From: Chiua virens
Lineage: Eukaryota; Basidiomycota; Agaricomycetes; Boletales; Boletaceae
Direction: 5' to 3'
Assembly (NCBI GenBank): GCA_019787685.1
Contig: JAHNUO010000011.1
Span: 496,001 to 560,000, forward strand
Length of the DNA: 64,000 nucleotides
The position numbers and the translations under genes were made by a program. Below are positions 11,163 to 20,639 of this stretch, in pieces (within the stretch, counting starts at the first letter, position 1; each line of letters starts with the position of its first letter). Under the pieces are notes generated by a model. It ran no database searches, was not told where the DNA came from, and saw nothing but the letters and a program-made list of their open reading frames with translations.

Positions 11163-12319
11163 TTTCCCTTCTTTTCGGTTTCATACTTGTCGTAATAGTA
11201 TGCCTGAACTTCTTCAGGAGTCATTCCGCGGATGGCCGCAAAGGGGTCCTTGTCCGGGACTGAAGAAGTGGAAGCCTTAGGGGTTTCCTTTTGAGATGTG
11301 GATCTCGCTTTTCGAGTTTTGCCACATGAGGCCTTGTGATTTCCGGCGTAGTATTTACACTCCGGGCATTGTACTTTGGGTTTAGGGCAATCCCTAGGGA
11401 AATGTCCCTTTTCTCCGCAGTTGAAGCACTTGTTGTTGGGGTTGGCCTTCTTTTGACCAAATGCCCTTACTTCTTTGCCGGTAAACCAGCCATCTTCGTC
11501 TTGTTCGTAGGTTACAGCCCCTATGTCCATTGCATTGGGGTCCTTTTGTTTCCAATTCCTTTCTCCTCGGACATAGTTGATTGACTCGAAGGAGTTACCT
11601 GCCGTGCGAATTGCAGCGAGGTATTTGGTTACCGCTTGATTGCGGTCGGAAATGTAGGCGGGGTGTGCCGAGTTGGTGTATATCGGATCATTCGGATCTT
11701 GCCGTTGTCCGTCCTTGAAGATCTGGAATATTATACTTCTGGCCGTGTTGGTTTCCAGAAGCCTTATGGCATGTGTGGGATCGATCTGGGCTTGTTGCCA
11801 CAGATTTTCCCATCGGACTATGAAGTCTTCGACCCTCATGTTACCCTGTTTTAGGTTTTCCAATTGGGTACGAGCCCAGTCCACCTTGTTGTTTTGTCGG
11901 AACATTCCTTCTATGTCCACGACTAGTTGTGCCCATGTGAGTTTAGAACCTTGAGCTAGTCTTGTCTCGGCGAATTGCGAGCTTTTTGCTCCTTTGAGAC
12001 GTGAAAGTACAGCGAGTACTGCATGATGTGAATCAGGAGCGATAGCCCTCTGATTGATGTCGAGCCATCCTTTCATCTTTGCCCACCATTCTTCGAATTT
12101 GGTTTGGTCTCCGTCATAGAGACCGGGGTCTGCGAATATTTCGACTTTTGATGAGGTGGCCGCTGGTGCTACTGCTCCAGCGTTGATCTTGTTTTCTAAC
12201 GTGGCAACTACATTCGTCAATTCTTGGACCAGCCAAGCCGATGCCGTGAGACGATCTCCATCGTTCATCGATTGGTTGTTCAGATCTCTGAGGGCGGTGG
12301 CGTAGGTGTATCCTGACAT
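11147..12319 (-). CDS. Gag structural protein
   Basis: 390 codons from the ATG at 12319-12317 to TGA at 11149-11147. A slightly longer TTG-initiated reading (12328) is possible, but the ATG has A at -3 and lies two bases after the ORF2 stop. Residues about 58-200 resemble the Retrotrans_gag capsid domain (WWAKMKGWLD..LSRLKGAKSSQFA). A CCHC zinc knuckle follows at about 298-311 (CFNCGEKGHFPRDC), with a second Cys/His cluster at about 318-332 (CPEC..H..C). The Lys-rich end contains the frameshift site. The product should form the virus-like particle and bind element RNA. It is the third AUG from the predicted 5' end of the RNA. Confidence 0.95.
   Translation of the reverse strand: MSGYTYATALRDLNNQSMNDGDRLTASAWLVQELTNVVATLENKINAGAVAPAATSSKVEIFADPGLYDGDQTKFEEWWAKMKGWLDINQRAIAPDSHHAVLAVLSRLKGAKSSQFAETRLAQGSKLTWAQLVVDIEGMFRQNNKVDWARTQLENLKQGNMRVEDFIVRWENLWQQAQIDPTHAIRLLETNTARSIIFQIFKDGQRQDPNDPIYTNSAHPAYISDRNQAVTKYLAAIRTAGNSFESINYVRGERNWKQKDPNAMDIGAVTYEQDEDGWFTGKEVRAFGQKKANPNNKCFNCGEKGHFPRDCPKPKVQCPECKYYAGNHKASCGKTRKARSTSQKETPKASTSSVPDKDPFAAIRGMTPEEVQAYYYDKYETEKKGKGKAN
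11162..11168 (-). promoter_or_regulatory. Probable -1 ribosomal frameshift site GGGAAAA
   Basis: In the gag frame this reads G GGA AAA, matching the X XXY YYZ slippery pattern. It lies inside the only window where the pol frame is open and gag has not stopped (11180 to 11147). I did not test for a downstream pseudoknot. Confidence 0.7.
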
Positions 12320-12321
12320 GT

Positions 12322-12567
12322 TTACCAAGCGTCAGTTGCAGGTTCTGGTGCTCCCCAAGCGTTAGCGGTGGCTGTTCCGTATTCTTCGTAGGGTGAGAAA
12401 AGACCAAAAGTTAGTGCGAAAGGGTAGTCTCGTCGTTTGATAGAGACGTAAATTGGGCGTTGTGATTCTTGTACCTTGTTCGTAAGGTAGAGTGCGATGT
12501 AGGAGAATAGAAAGGTGACTAAGGTGCAAGCGGCGATAAAGACGATTGCGACGAGTTCCCAAGACAT
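12322..12567 (-). CDS. ORF2: 81-aa single-pass membrane protein upstream of gag
   Basis: I do not recognise a family. The frame has an ATG at 12567-12565 and a TAA at 12324-12322. Residues about 4-28 form a hydrophobic helix (ELVAIVFIAACTLVTFLFSY), followed by a basic segment (YVSIKRRDYPF) and a short polar tail. Charge favours an N-out, C-in anchor. It starts 16 nt after the ORF1 stop and ends two bases before the gag ATG (TAAACATG), a spacing suited to termination-reinitiation. Its AUG is the second in the predicted RNA and has weak context (T at -3). A membrane protein encoded before gag is unusual; envelope-like genes normally follow pol. It could instead be a short ORF tuning gag translation, or lie in an intron. 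Confidence 0.65.
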   Translation of the reverse strand: MSWELVAIVFIAACTLVTFLFSYIALYLTNKVQESQRPIYVSIKRRDYPFALTFGLFSPYEEYGTATANAWGAPEPATDAW

Positions 12568-12583
12568 AAAATTGTTTTGCTAT

Positions 12584-13171
12584 TTAAAGGTAGCGAGAAG
12601 GAATCCTAAGAGTATTTCTAGGACGTAGGGAAGGGAATTCTCGGTTATCGTATTGTGAATAAGGCCGGATGCGAGAAGGTACTCGATTAGCTTTGTAGCG
12701 TCTAAGTATTCTTTTTCTTTCTAGCTCTGTGCGAGCGTTTCTCCTTTCAATCTCACGAGGTGGGAGCCAGTCGTTAGGGTCTCCGAAACTTTCCTCAGAA
12801 GGCTCTCGTAATGGAGCAGGTGGGAATGGGGACGGTTCTCTTTTGGGAATGGGAGCGGGGAAATATTCGCGCTCTGGTTCCTCAGATGGATACCGTAACT
12901 CCGGGCTGTCGGACCGGGTTGACTCTCTTTCTGATGAGTAGTCTGGGAGCGATGAATCGTCTCCTAAAAAGTGGCCTAATAAGGCGTGGAAGATCTCTGT
13001 GTTGGTACGGTCCTCGGGATCTAAATCCTCTAAGGCGACGACTTCTGCAAGGTAGGCGGCGTCGAAGACGTAGGGTTCGTCAACGAGGTCAGGGAAAGCT
13101 TCCTGAGCGGCGGCGATAGCAGAGAGAGGGAGGTTGGACACTATTTTTTGTGGTCTCAGTAAAGAGGACAA
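12584..13171 (-). CDS. ORF1: 195-codon Pro/Glu/Arg-rich frame without its own AUG
   Basis: An open frame of 195 codons, preceded by an in-frame TGA at about 13180 and containing no methionine codon. Its first half is acidic (EAFPDLVDEPYVFDAAYLAEVV), its middle rich in Ser, Pro and Glu (KREPSPFPPAP), and its end rich in Arg. That suggests a disordered, perhaps nucleic-acid-binding protein. No family is recognised. The only nearby AUG (13178-13176) lies one base out of frame; an A6 run at 13149-13144 just downstream would join that AUG to ORF1 if slipped by one base. Possible explanations are non-AUG initiation, a one-base mutation or assembly error, programmed slippage, or splicing. A coding role is supported by the composition and by the lack of internal AUGs in any frame. 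Confidence 0.55.
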   Translation of the reverse strand: MSSLLRPQKIVSNLPLSAIAAAQEAFPDLVDEPYVFDAAYLAEVVALEDLDPEDRTNTEIFHALLGHFLGDDSSLPDYSSERESTRSDSPELRYPSEEPEREYFPAPIPKREPSPFPPAPLREPSEESFGDPNDWLPPREIERRNARTELERKRILRRYKANRVPSRIRPYSQYDNREFPSLRPRNTLRIPSRYL

Positions 13172-13361
13172 TGAGCATCAAAGGGTGCGCTATCGACTTC
13201 TGCGCTATGTGGACCTTTGGTCTCGAGCGGCTTCTGAAGAGGATATAATCTTCCGTTCAAAGGGTTGCGACTTACTCTGTGCGCTTGTTCCTCTTGTTTA
13301 GTGGTAAGACGGCTACGACGAGGTCGAGGGACTTGACAGTAGTTTCGACGGCGAAGAAAGC

Positions 13362-13372
13362 AACAAAGTTCT
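13362..13372 (-). promoter_or_regulatory. Self-priming primer-binding site
   Basis: Two bases after the 5' LTR, minus-strand AGAACTTTGTT is perfectly complementary over 11 nt to AACAAAGTTCT in the LTR (13473-13463), just where the transcript should start. No tRNA-type TGG primer site is present. This matches Tf1/sushi self-priming. Confidence 0.75.
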
Positions 13373-13374
13373 AA

Positions 13375-13804
13375 TGAAACAACCTAGAACAAATCTAGAC
13401 TGTAAAGTGTAGTGGATGAAGTGAGAGGGGATTCAGTCCAGATGAGAGGCGAAAACTCCAAGAGAACTTTGTTAGAGCTCTCTGGCTGTCATTCATGGGG
13501 TTTATATACTACATGGAAATCGGAGTTCTAATCTGAGTATGAACTACGTAGATGAGCATAATGTATCCTATTGGATGATAAGGTGTGAATAGATATGAGT
13601 CATAGATAAGAGCATAGTCTTGCACTGCCGAGTATGAGTCAGTGATAAGAGAAATGAAAAGATAAGGACATGTGTTGATGGATGCTGTGTTATTGTGGCA
13701 GCCAATCGGATATGATCCTTTGGACAGCCTTGACATGAGGCGTGTATCTTTAGAATAGATTGAAAGTTGGAGTTGTGAAGTGAGGAAAAGTTGATATCGT
13801 AACA
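13375..13804 (-). promoter_or_regulatory. 5' LTR with promoter
   Basis: 430 bp, reading identical to the 3' LTR. TATATAAA lies at 13508-13501, and about 35 nt downstream is the self-priming 11-mer (13473-13463), placing the RNA 5' end near there. From that point to 13178 there is no AUG. Confidence 0.9.
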
Positions 13805-13809
13805 CATAA
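13805..13809. other. Target site duplication CATAA
   Basis: The right-hand partner of 6925-6929. Confidence 0.9.
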
Positions 13810-16160
13810 ATGAATGAATAATACAACTTGTACTTATCTTACCATGGAGCCTGACAGACCCATGACACTTGAAAATATCAAGTAAGACATGTTTCCTGAA
13901 GACCTTGATAGCATATGCTACAATGATATCATTGGCTCCTAGGTCCATTTGTATGTTGATGAGGAAATGATGTCAAGGATTTGAGGAAACCAAATGGATA
14001 TCACATATGATACGAAGTCTAAATACAGCAATTCAGCATGCCCTATTTCCAACCATACACCTACTGTAATCTTGATGTGATCCAAACCCCCCTTATCTAT
14101 CAGGACAAGCATTTTGAGCATCACTAGACCTAGAACCTTCACTGTGTATATCCTAGCATCAATTGCTACAGGTACCACATGACCATGACCACCTTATCAC
14201 ATGTGTCACATAACCCAAGCATTGTTCAAGCTAGCCTGTGTCATTCAAATGGTCAGCAATGAAACCCACAACAAGTGTGAGACCATTGTCAGAGATCATC
14301 TATTAGGGAGATACTCAGATGTATAGAACAAATATTGTATTTGATTGGAAACATGTCATACCTCTTGGGTGGGTTTTTTCCACACATAATTGAGCTATGA
14401 AAGCTGTCCCTGCTGTGTTACACCAGACAATCCTTTGGGTAAGGAGACATACCTTTTCCATCATTTCTACAAAGTGATTCTACAGGGATGCTGGGAAAGT
14501 CTTGTGTGATTGTCATCCTGGATGAGCAGAGTGGGCAAGGGAAGGGTGATGCAACACAACATGATGAACAGAAAGGAATAGAGAAGCCTGAAGAGATGAT
14601 GACAACACAACAATTATCCTCTTATGGTTCAGTAATCCCTGGTCACTTGAGCCAGCAAAATGTATATGCATTTCAACATGCAACAGCAACAAATACATTA
14701 GATCAAATGGTTTAAATAGCATTCTTTGAACATTAACTGTGTGCACAGAAAAAAATAGTGACCATCCATGCAGTGAGAACACAGGATTTTTTTTGTTGTG
14801 TTATTGCATATCACCAGTCACTTGAGCCAGTCCAAAAGTAGTATATCAACAGCTTATATGATTATTTGTTGTGGGAAAGTCATCTTATTCATGATCATCA
14901 ATGTTTTTTCTTGCTGATGGAGCATGCACAGCCAACAATTGAGGTGTGCTATGAGTAGTATATTGAACAACATGTGTAGCACCTAAAATAATTTGATGAG
15001 GTTGAGCATTGTCTGATGCTATTGTAGATACTTACTGATAAGATCTTGGAGCTGATAAGACAAGATAAACAAACAAAATCCATACTCATTCAGTATGTTG
15101 CTGGCAAGTTATCCTGTCCACTAATAATGGATTAATCATTCAGAACATGTCATTAATGGCTGACTGTGAAGTCTCTATGGCATGGGGTGCTGCTTATGTC
15201 TAACTTGCACTCATATGACACACAAATGCTCACTTTCACACATATTTTCAGCAATTATTCATGTTCAGACAACAGTGTAGACCTCTATTAATTTCCATGG
15301 CTTCCTATATGTATATGTTCCTGATGAGCTACTATAGTTGTGATGCCACTCTGATATGAATGGTGTGTGTGAAAGTTGATTGGCTCAAGTGACTGTGGTG
15401 GCTCAAGTGCCCAGGAATCACTGTTATCACATCATCAATGTTGTTGTCAGGTGAGATGGGGGAGAGTGAAGCAAGGGCAAGGGAAGATGAAGGTGACACA
15501 ATCAGGATGAACAGAATGGGGAGAACATAGGAATTTTGACAAACAAGAGGAGAGTAGCAAAATGAGAATGAGGGTAAAACAATGATGATGTGGACAAACA
15601 TGCTAAAGGGACCATTGCATTGTCATCACAGTCATATCATTTGGCAAGCCAGGGCAAGGCTGAGGCAAAGAGGTAAGGGTGGCATGTGCACATCCAAGCC
15701 AACACACAAAGGACAGGTCAAGGGGCAGCATTGAATGAGAACAAGCATGAAACATGAATGAAGTGCCCATGCATGTTTGGAGGTGAGCAATGAGTGGTAA
15801 TTGAGGTACAAAGGGGAGTGTATGAATCTTCAGTACCAGTGCCATGCTAACTATTTGGTGTGAAGTAGTTGAGGAGAAATGGTCTGGGAGATGGGTTTTC
15901 ATTCATTGAAGTTATATAGATACTAGTAGTTGGAAAGTGGTCACAGGCTGAGAGTGTGGGAACCTTGAAAGAACTTGAATGGTTACTGATCTTCAATTAC
16001 TTGCTTCAGTTGAACAAGAAATAGTGTCAGCATGGAAATGGCTGAGAGAATATAGACATAGCTCATGGTAAGCTATGTTCTACTGTCTATTATAAGTCTA
16101 AGAAATCAATCAGAGCTTTTCTCCTCCTCCTGTTGAAGGTGAATATAAGGTATAGGTCAT
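13810..16160. other. Unassigned decayed sequence with inverted repeats
   Basis: No gene recognised. A tcacttgagcca motif occurs near 14643 and 14819 and inverted near 15379 and 15402, with partly similar flanks, hinting at the remains of a TIR element. The tract is CpG-poor. Confidence 0.35.
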
Positions 16161-16576
16161 TGTTATGATTTCAACATTTTACTCCTTTATGGACTTCACT
16201 ACTTTCAATCTATTCTAATTATGACATCACATGCCTCATGTCAAGGCTGTCCAAAGGAACACATTTAATTGGCTTGCCACAACTGTGACACAACATGACT
16301 CACACCAATACATGTATTCACATACTATGCTTTTATCTTTAATATCTGTCATTACTGACTCACAAACCTGTGCTTCTCATGTTCCTTATCTATAACTCAT
16401 AACTTATTGTCCAATAGCATTAAGTACTTTCTCCATGTAGTATATAAACCCCATGAATTGAGACCAAGGAACTTTAACAAAGTTCACTTGGAGTTTTCAC
16501 CTCATTAGTTGGACATCCCCACCTTAGCTCTTTCACTACCCTCTAAGCAGTCTAGCTTTTATTCTAGGTTGTTTCA
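16161..16576 (+). mobile_element. Solo LTR, family A, decayed
   Basis: A 416-bp relative of the intact chromovirus LTR in opposite orientation (TGTTATGATT...GTTGTTTCA), with the tatataaacccc TATA region and an aacaaagtt self-priming core still visible. The flanks GTCAT and GCCAT (16156-16160 and 16577-16581) are a 5-bp duplication with one change. CpGs are nearly gone, so the family has inserted here over a long time. Confidence 0.85.
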
Positions 16577-17569
16577 GCCATGGTTCCCTCACTCTTGGTT
16601 GTCACACAAATCCCTCTGCAGTAGCCTTCTCAGGAATAACATGAGGTGGGTTCTATTGGGGTTTTCTGGAAGATGGATTCATTATGATCTAGGGTGCATT
16701 GGAAGTACAGTCCTGTGGAAATATCTGAAATTGGTCACTCTTGTTATATATCCATACTCTGTCTGATACCTTCTGAGGGATCTATAAAAGTTGATTGAAA
16801 AGGAGACACAGCTGGCCTTTTATCTGATCAATTGCAGCAGGATAGATATTTTTCAATTCCAACCAGTTCCTCTAGTACAGGATGTCAGGAAAATTTTGTG
16901 GCTACACAAGAACTTTCCCATCCAAGGGACTGAAGTAGTGGTTTAAAGTATCCACCACTCTTTCAAAGTACAGTATTGAACCCAATTAAATGTTGTTGAC
17001 AGGTCTATGTTGATAAGCACCTCCTGAGTGATGTACTGCCTTTTTCACATGCAGAAACAACAATGAGAGGCCTGAGCCCAATACCATGTAGATTCCCACA
17101 TTTTTGTAGAATATCTGAGAGAAATTGTGTCCAGAGCTGTGTTAGCTTCACCAGTAGATCCTGTGCCACCATGTCCCCTGGATACTGCACCTGATCCTCA
17201 TAGGGCAAATACTTGGTAACAGCATGGGGAATATAGGGGAGTAGTAACTGAAAATTCTCAAATTCAGGTAATATGATATCAATTTCAACACTGAGGGCAA
17301 GACATGCATTTTTAGGCCGGGATACAACCTTGAGACATAAAGGTATAAATAATCTGTGCCAGGATAGAGTTTATGTAGATAAATTTCATATGAAATAACA
17401 CAAATGTTGAAATCTTGAGGTATAAGTCAATTGGCAATCAATTCAGTGTGTTTCTTCTTGCTCCTAGTTAGAACATATGGAGTGTGAACATGGAGGACAA
17501 GAATGAGATAGTTTGAAGTGTTTTGCTCAGACCCTGCTGACGAGGTTGAATAATTATGATTAGTTGGCT
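16577..17569. other. Unassigned sequence
   Basis: Only short frames with no recognised domain. Confidence 0.35.
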
Positions 17570-18105
17570 TAGTGAGACACACTATTTCATTAGCGAAAAC
17601 ATTGTCAACACCATTATAATGCAATGAGACCATCCAGTTCAATCCCTGTACTTGGTATGCTCTCATAGTGCCATTCATGACTATTGAAAGTGAGTGGAGG
17701 CATGGTGGTAAATATGATGGGCTGATAGCTTGGCAACTCTTCAAAGACATAAGGCTGGTCATCATCTTTGGCAGTGAGTTTGCCATCTCTGAGCATTTAT
17801 TCATCTTTCTCTTTCTCAGATTTTCTGTGGCAAGCATAGGATGGGAAGGGTTAACAAATGGTGATACATACACAAGTTTTTTATAACCTCTTTCACACTG
17901 TTTTGGTTCAGCATCCAAGAGAGTGGCATATTGAGAGACATGTGCTTTCTGTATATATACCATGTATGTATATGAGGATCAGCAGAGTTGATATGTACAG
18001 GAACATAACTGACCTGGATATCAACAACATATTTGAAGTGGCCTGTCTGGCCCAACAGATAAATGTGGTACTTGACAGCATCAGCAACTTGCCAGAGTAA
18101 GCAAG
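17570..18105 (-). pseudogene. ISWI-type SNF2 chromatin remodeler relic
   Basis: A fragment of an ISWI (ISW1/ISW2/SNF2H) ATPase. In order on the minus strand: YLLGQTGHFKYVVDIQ (about 18060-18010), SQYATLLDAEPK..ERGYKK (about 17940-17880), KSEKEKDE then DDDQPYVFEELPSYQ (about 17820-17735), and GTMRAYQVQGLNWMVSLHYNG (about 17675-17610). The Walker A region is ruined: the expected ADEMGLGKT appears as ANEIVCLTKP. Intron-like gaps remain, such as CAG/GTCAGT after VVDIQ and GTGTATG..CCACAG before KSEKEKDE, so the copy came from genomic DNA and not a processed mRNA. It is truncated at both ends, and the ATPase core beyond motif I is absent. Confidence 0.8.
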
Positions 18106-19174
18106 AGAACTGTCAAACCAGAATCAATAGCTATTTTGTCTATCTACTGCCTCTTTGTGTGATGCTGATTTTCATCCACTTCTCATTTCTGTTCTGCTGT
18201 CTCTCTGCTAATTTGGCTAGTGAGAAACTGCTTGCAGTAGGCAGCTGAGGAGACAGGAGTCAAGCTTGATTAGATGACATTAGGGAAACAGAAGTGCAAA
18301 CCTGGTTGTCTGGGTCACCATCAAGCTTGTCTTTTTCCATGCTTATGCCACCATCAACATACTTGCTCTCCCTATTATTAGCACCCTCACTTTGCTATAT
18401 GGTACATGATGAATGTACAGCCACATGGAACAGCACTTACCTGCCTCAATACAATATTGCTTAGAATGATATCACTTAATATGTCTTTATCCATTGGAAC
18501 ATGTTAGTGTGACAACATGATGTGACAATGCAAACTAGCATCATACCACTTCTACATTTGGCCTTGTCAATGTCAAAACATTCTGGCAGACAAAAATCCT
18601 GCTTCCACAGGTGCTGTTGCATATCCTTCCAGCCTTTTAGACCCTGCAATGAAACAGCCCAAAGCAGAAGTCATTGAGAGCTGCATATATCAGTGAGTGA
18701 TTCTACACCAGAAGAACATGCCTTGATAATCTTGTTTGTAGCTCCAATTGTATTTAGCTACCCTAGTCTGTACCTTGGTCCTTTGTATTCAAGCAGAATC
18801 TGAGCATACCTTTAAGAAATCAACCATGCATTTCCCACTGTAGCCTACTGTCAGATAGAAGCCATTTTCATCAAAAACAAAGTACTTAGTACTTTTAAAT
18901 CTTTAGTGGTATGATGCATGGGTTTTGTACCTGTGGTGATCCTGTGGGTGATACCCAGTATGCATTCCCCTGTTGTCTATATCACATTCATTCACTCACA
19001 TTGATGCCTCCCTTGGGTTCCTACAGGCTTTGCAAAAGAGGAATGCACCTGAGGCTTTTTGCATGGACAGTTATAGAGTGATTAATACCCTGCAATTAGT
19101 CAAGCAAATTTGCAACCCAGCTTGGTCATTGCTATGACTCATCTTTCCCCAACAAGATAAAAAGAAGAGTTGTC
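18106..19174. other. Unassigned sequence
   Basis: No recognisable gene or repeat structure. Confidence 0.35.
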
Positions 19175-19179
19175 TATAA

Positions 19180-19762
19180 TGACCTAGAACAAATGAAGAA
19201 CTTGCAGTAGTAAAGTGAGGGTTGCTGATGATATTGAAGATCAAAAAGAGCAAGCAATGTTCAACAAGTGAGGTGAGAATTATGGAGGGAGACTCAGTCA
19301 GAAACTATTGGGAGAAACCCAAAGGTGAACTTTGTTAGAGTTCCCTGGGTGCTGCATTCAAGTCTTATATACTAAATGTACATTGGAGTTCTAATCTGAG
19401 TATGAACTACATAGATAAGGATAAGAGTCCTGATTGGAGGATAAGGTGTGAATACATGAGGAACACATGAGGATGGATGGGGTATGAGTATGGTGTGTGA
19501 GTCATAGATAAGACAATGAGGAAACAATGCTGTAACAATGTGGTATACACATATGTATTATATGCATTGTGAGTCATAGATAAGGAATGTCATATGGATT
19601 ATGACAGCATGTGATAACACATGTCTAATGATGAATCATAATGAGTCATAATGTGGCAACCAATGAAGACAGCCTTGGCATGAGGCAAAGTATGCTGTAA
19701 TGGAAAATAAAGATATTGAGTAGGAGTAATTGTTAAAGGAGTGAAATATTGTGATTGTAACA
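19180..19762 (-). mobile_element. Diverged family-A LTR (3' LTR of a chromovirus relic)
   Basis: Starts tgacctagaac and ends gattgtaaca, with shared blocks including gaactttgttag, ttatata, gagttctaatctgagtatgaactac and gacagccttg. It is about 150 bp longer than the intact LTR because of internal duplicated segments. The flanks do not match as a duplication, and the adjoining sequence to the right resembles the pol end of the intact element (SSESD-like, from aatcagactctgag), so it is the 3' LTR of a truncated element. Confidence 0.75.
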
Positions 19763-20330
19763 TTGTCCATCAATCAGTCAGCACCAAATCAGACTCTGAG
19801 CTTCCACCATCAAATTGACTTTGACAATGACTACCACACTTGCAGGTTCCTCCAGTGCATGCTGCTTTACTGGCTTCAAACACACCAGTACCCCTGAAGG
19901 ACATGTTGAATCCATCAAGGAGCTCAACATCTATATTGCTGAACCAAGCATGATATCCAAGTCCAGATCACATAGAACAGTCCTCTTATTCCTCTTAGAC
20001 ATCTTTGGATCCCTCTTTATCAACAACAAATTGTTACAAGACTACTTTTCCTTGACTAGTGCATCTTGTTTGTTGTTGTCATCATTGTCACATAGATGGA
20101 ACCCTATCAAGCTGACAATCATTTTGATTGTTGACTTCATGCCTTCTTGTGTGATAGCTACAGCAAAATTGTCAATTAGTACTGAGTAGTTTTTGCGTCC
20201 AACACACTGGCATGTGCATGCATTGTATAAGACATGCACCCAACCAATCAATGTCAAGTGTGTCCTGGCACTTTTGGAGTTGGGTAATTGGTGACCTGAT
20301 ATTAGGTACTTTGGCAGCATTGGATTACTT
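19763..20330 (-). pseudogene. Possible chromoviral pol 3' end remnant
   Basis: The first about 50 bp align with the pol C-terminal coding end next to the intact LTR. Beyond that, no domain can be named. Treat as a tentative internal remnant. Confidence 0.35.
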
Positions 20331-20639
20331 GTTTGTCAGGACATATATATCTATTGGACAATGAACTATGGAGGGCTAGAGTGTCTGCATCATAATTCGA
20401 TAGAGAAATTTGTATGAATTATCTTCATTGAGCACCAACCTGAGTATTGCCACAAGGAGGGTTTGCTGAGGTTTCCAAATCTGTCAAAAGCAACTAAGAC
20501 TGATTATGGACAACGGTTACATGCAATGATCATATTGCATGTTTTGGTCATGAAGGACACCTTGCAGGCACAACATAGTACATAGTACATAGTGAGAATT
20601 TCACATTTCATTCTTTTAGGAGGTAGAATGTAAAGATGG

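Larger units (their letters stand above)
6930..13804 (-). mobile_element. Complete Ty3/gypsy chromovirus with extra 5' ORFs
   Basis: A 6,875-bp LTR retrotransposon on the minus strand. Two 430-bp LTRs (6930-7359 and 13375-13804) read as identical over their whole length, and both flanks carry the 5-bp duplication CATAA (6925-6929 and 13805-13809). In transcription order: 5' LTR, primer site, ORF1, ORF2 (one membrane segment), gag, then pol in the -1 frame with protease, RT, RNase H, integrase and chromodomain, a polypurine tract, and the 3' LTR. Gag and pol show no stop or obvious lesion, and CpG is dense. The chromodomain and apparent self-priming place it near the Tf1/sushi group of chromoviruses. 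It looks recently inserted and possibly active; a possible one-base problem sits at the start of ORF1. Confidence 0.96.

Noticed and set aside
12320..12328. TTG at 12328 as gag start
   Set aside because: The ATG at 12319 has good context, and the TTG overlaps the ORF2 stop; non-AUG initiation is not needed.
12322..12567. ORF2 as an envelope gene
   Set aside because: Too short, with one membrane segment, no signal-cleavage or fusion features, and on the wrong side of gag-pol.
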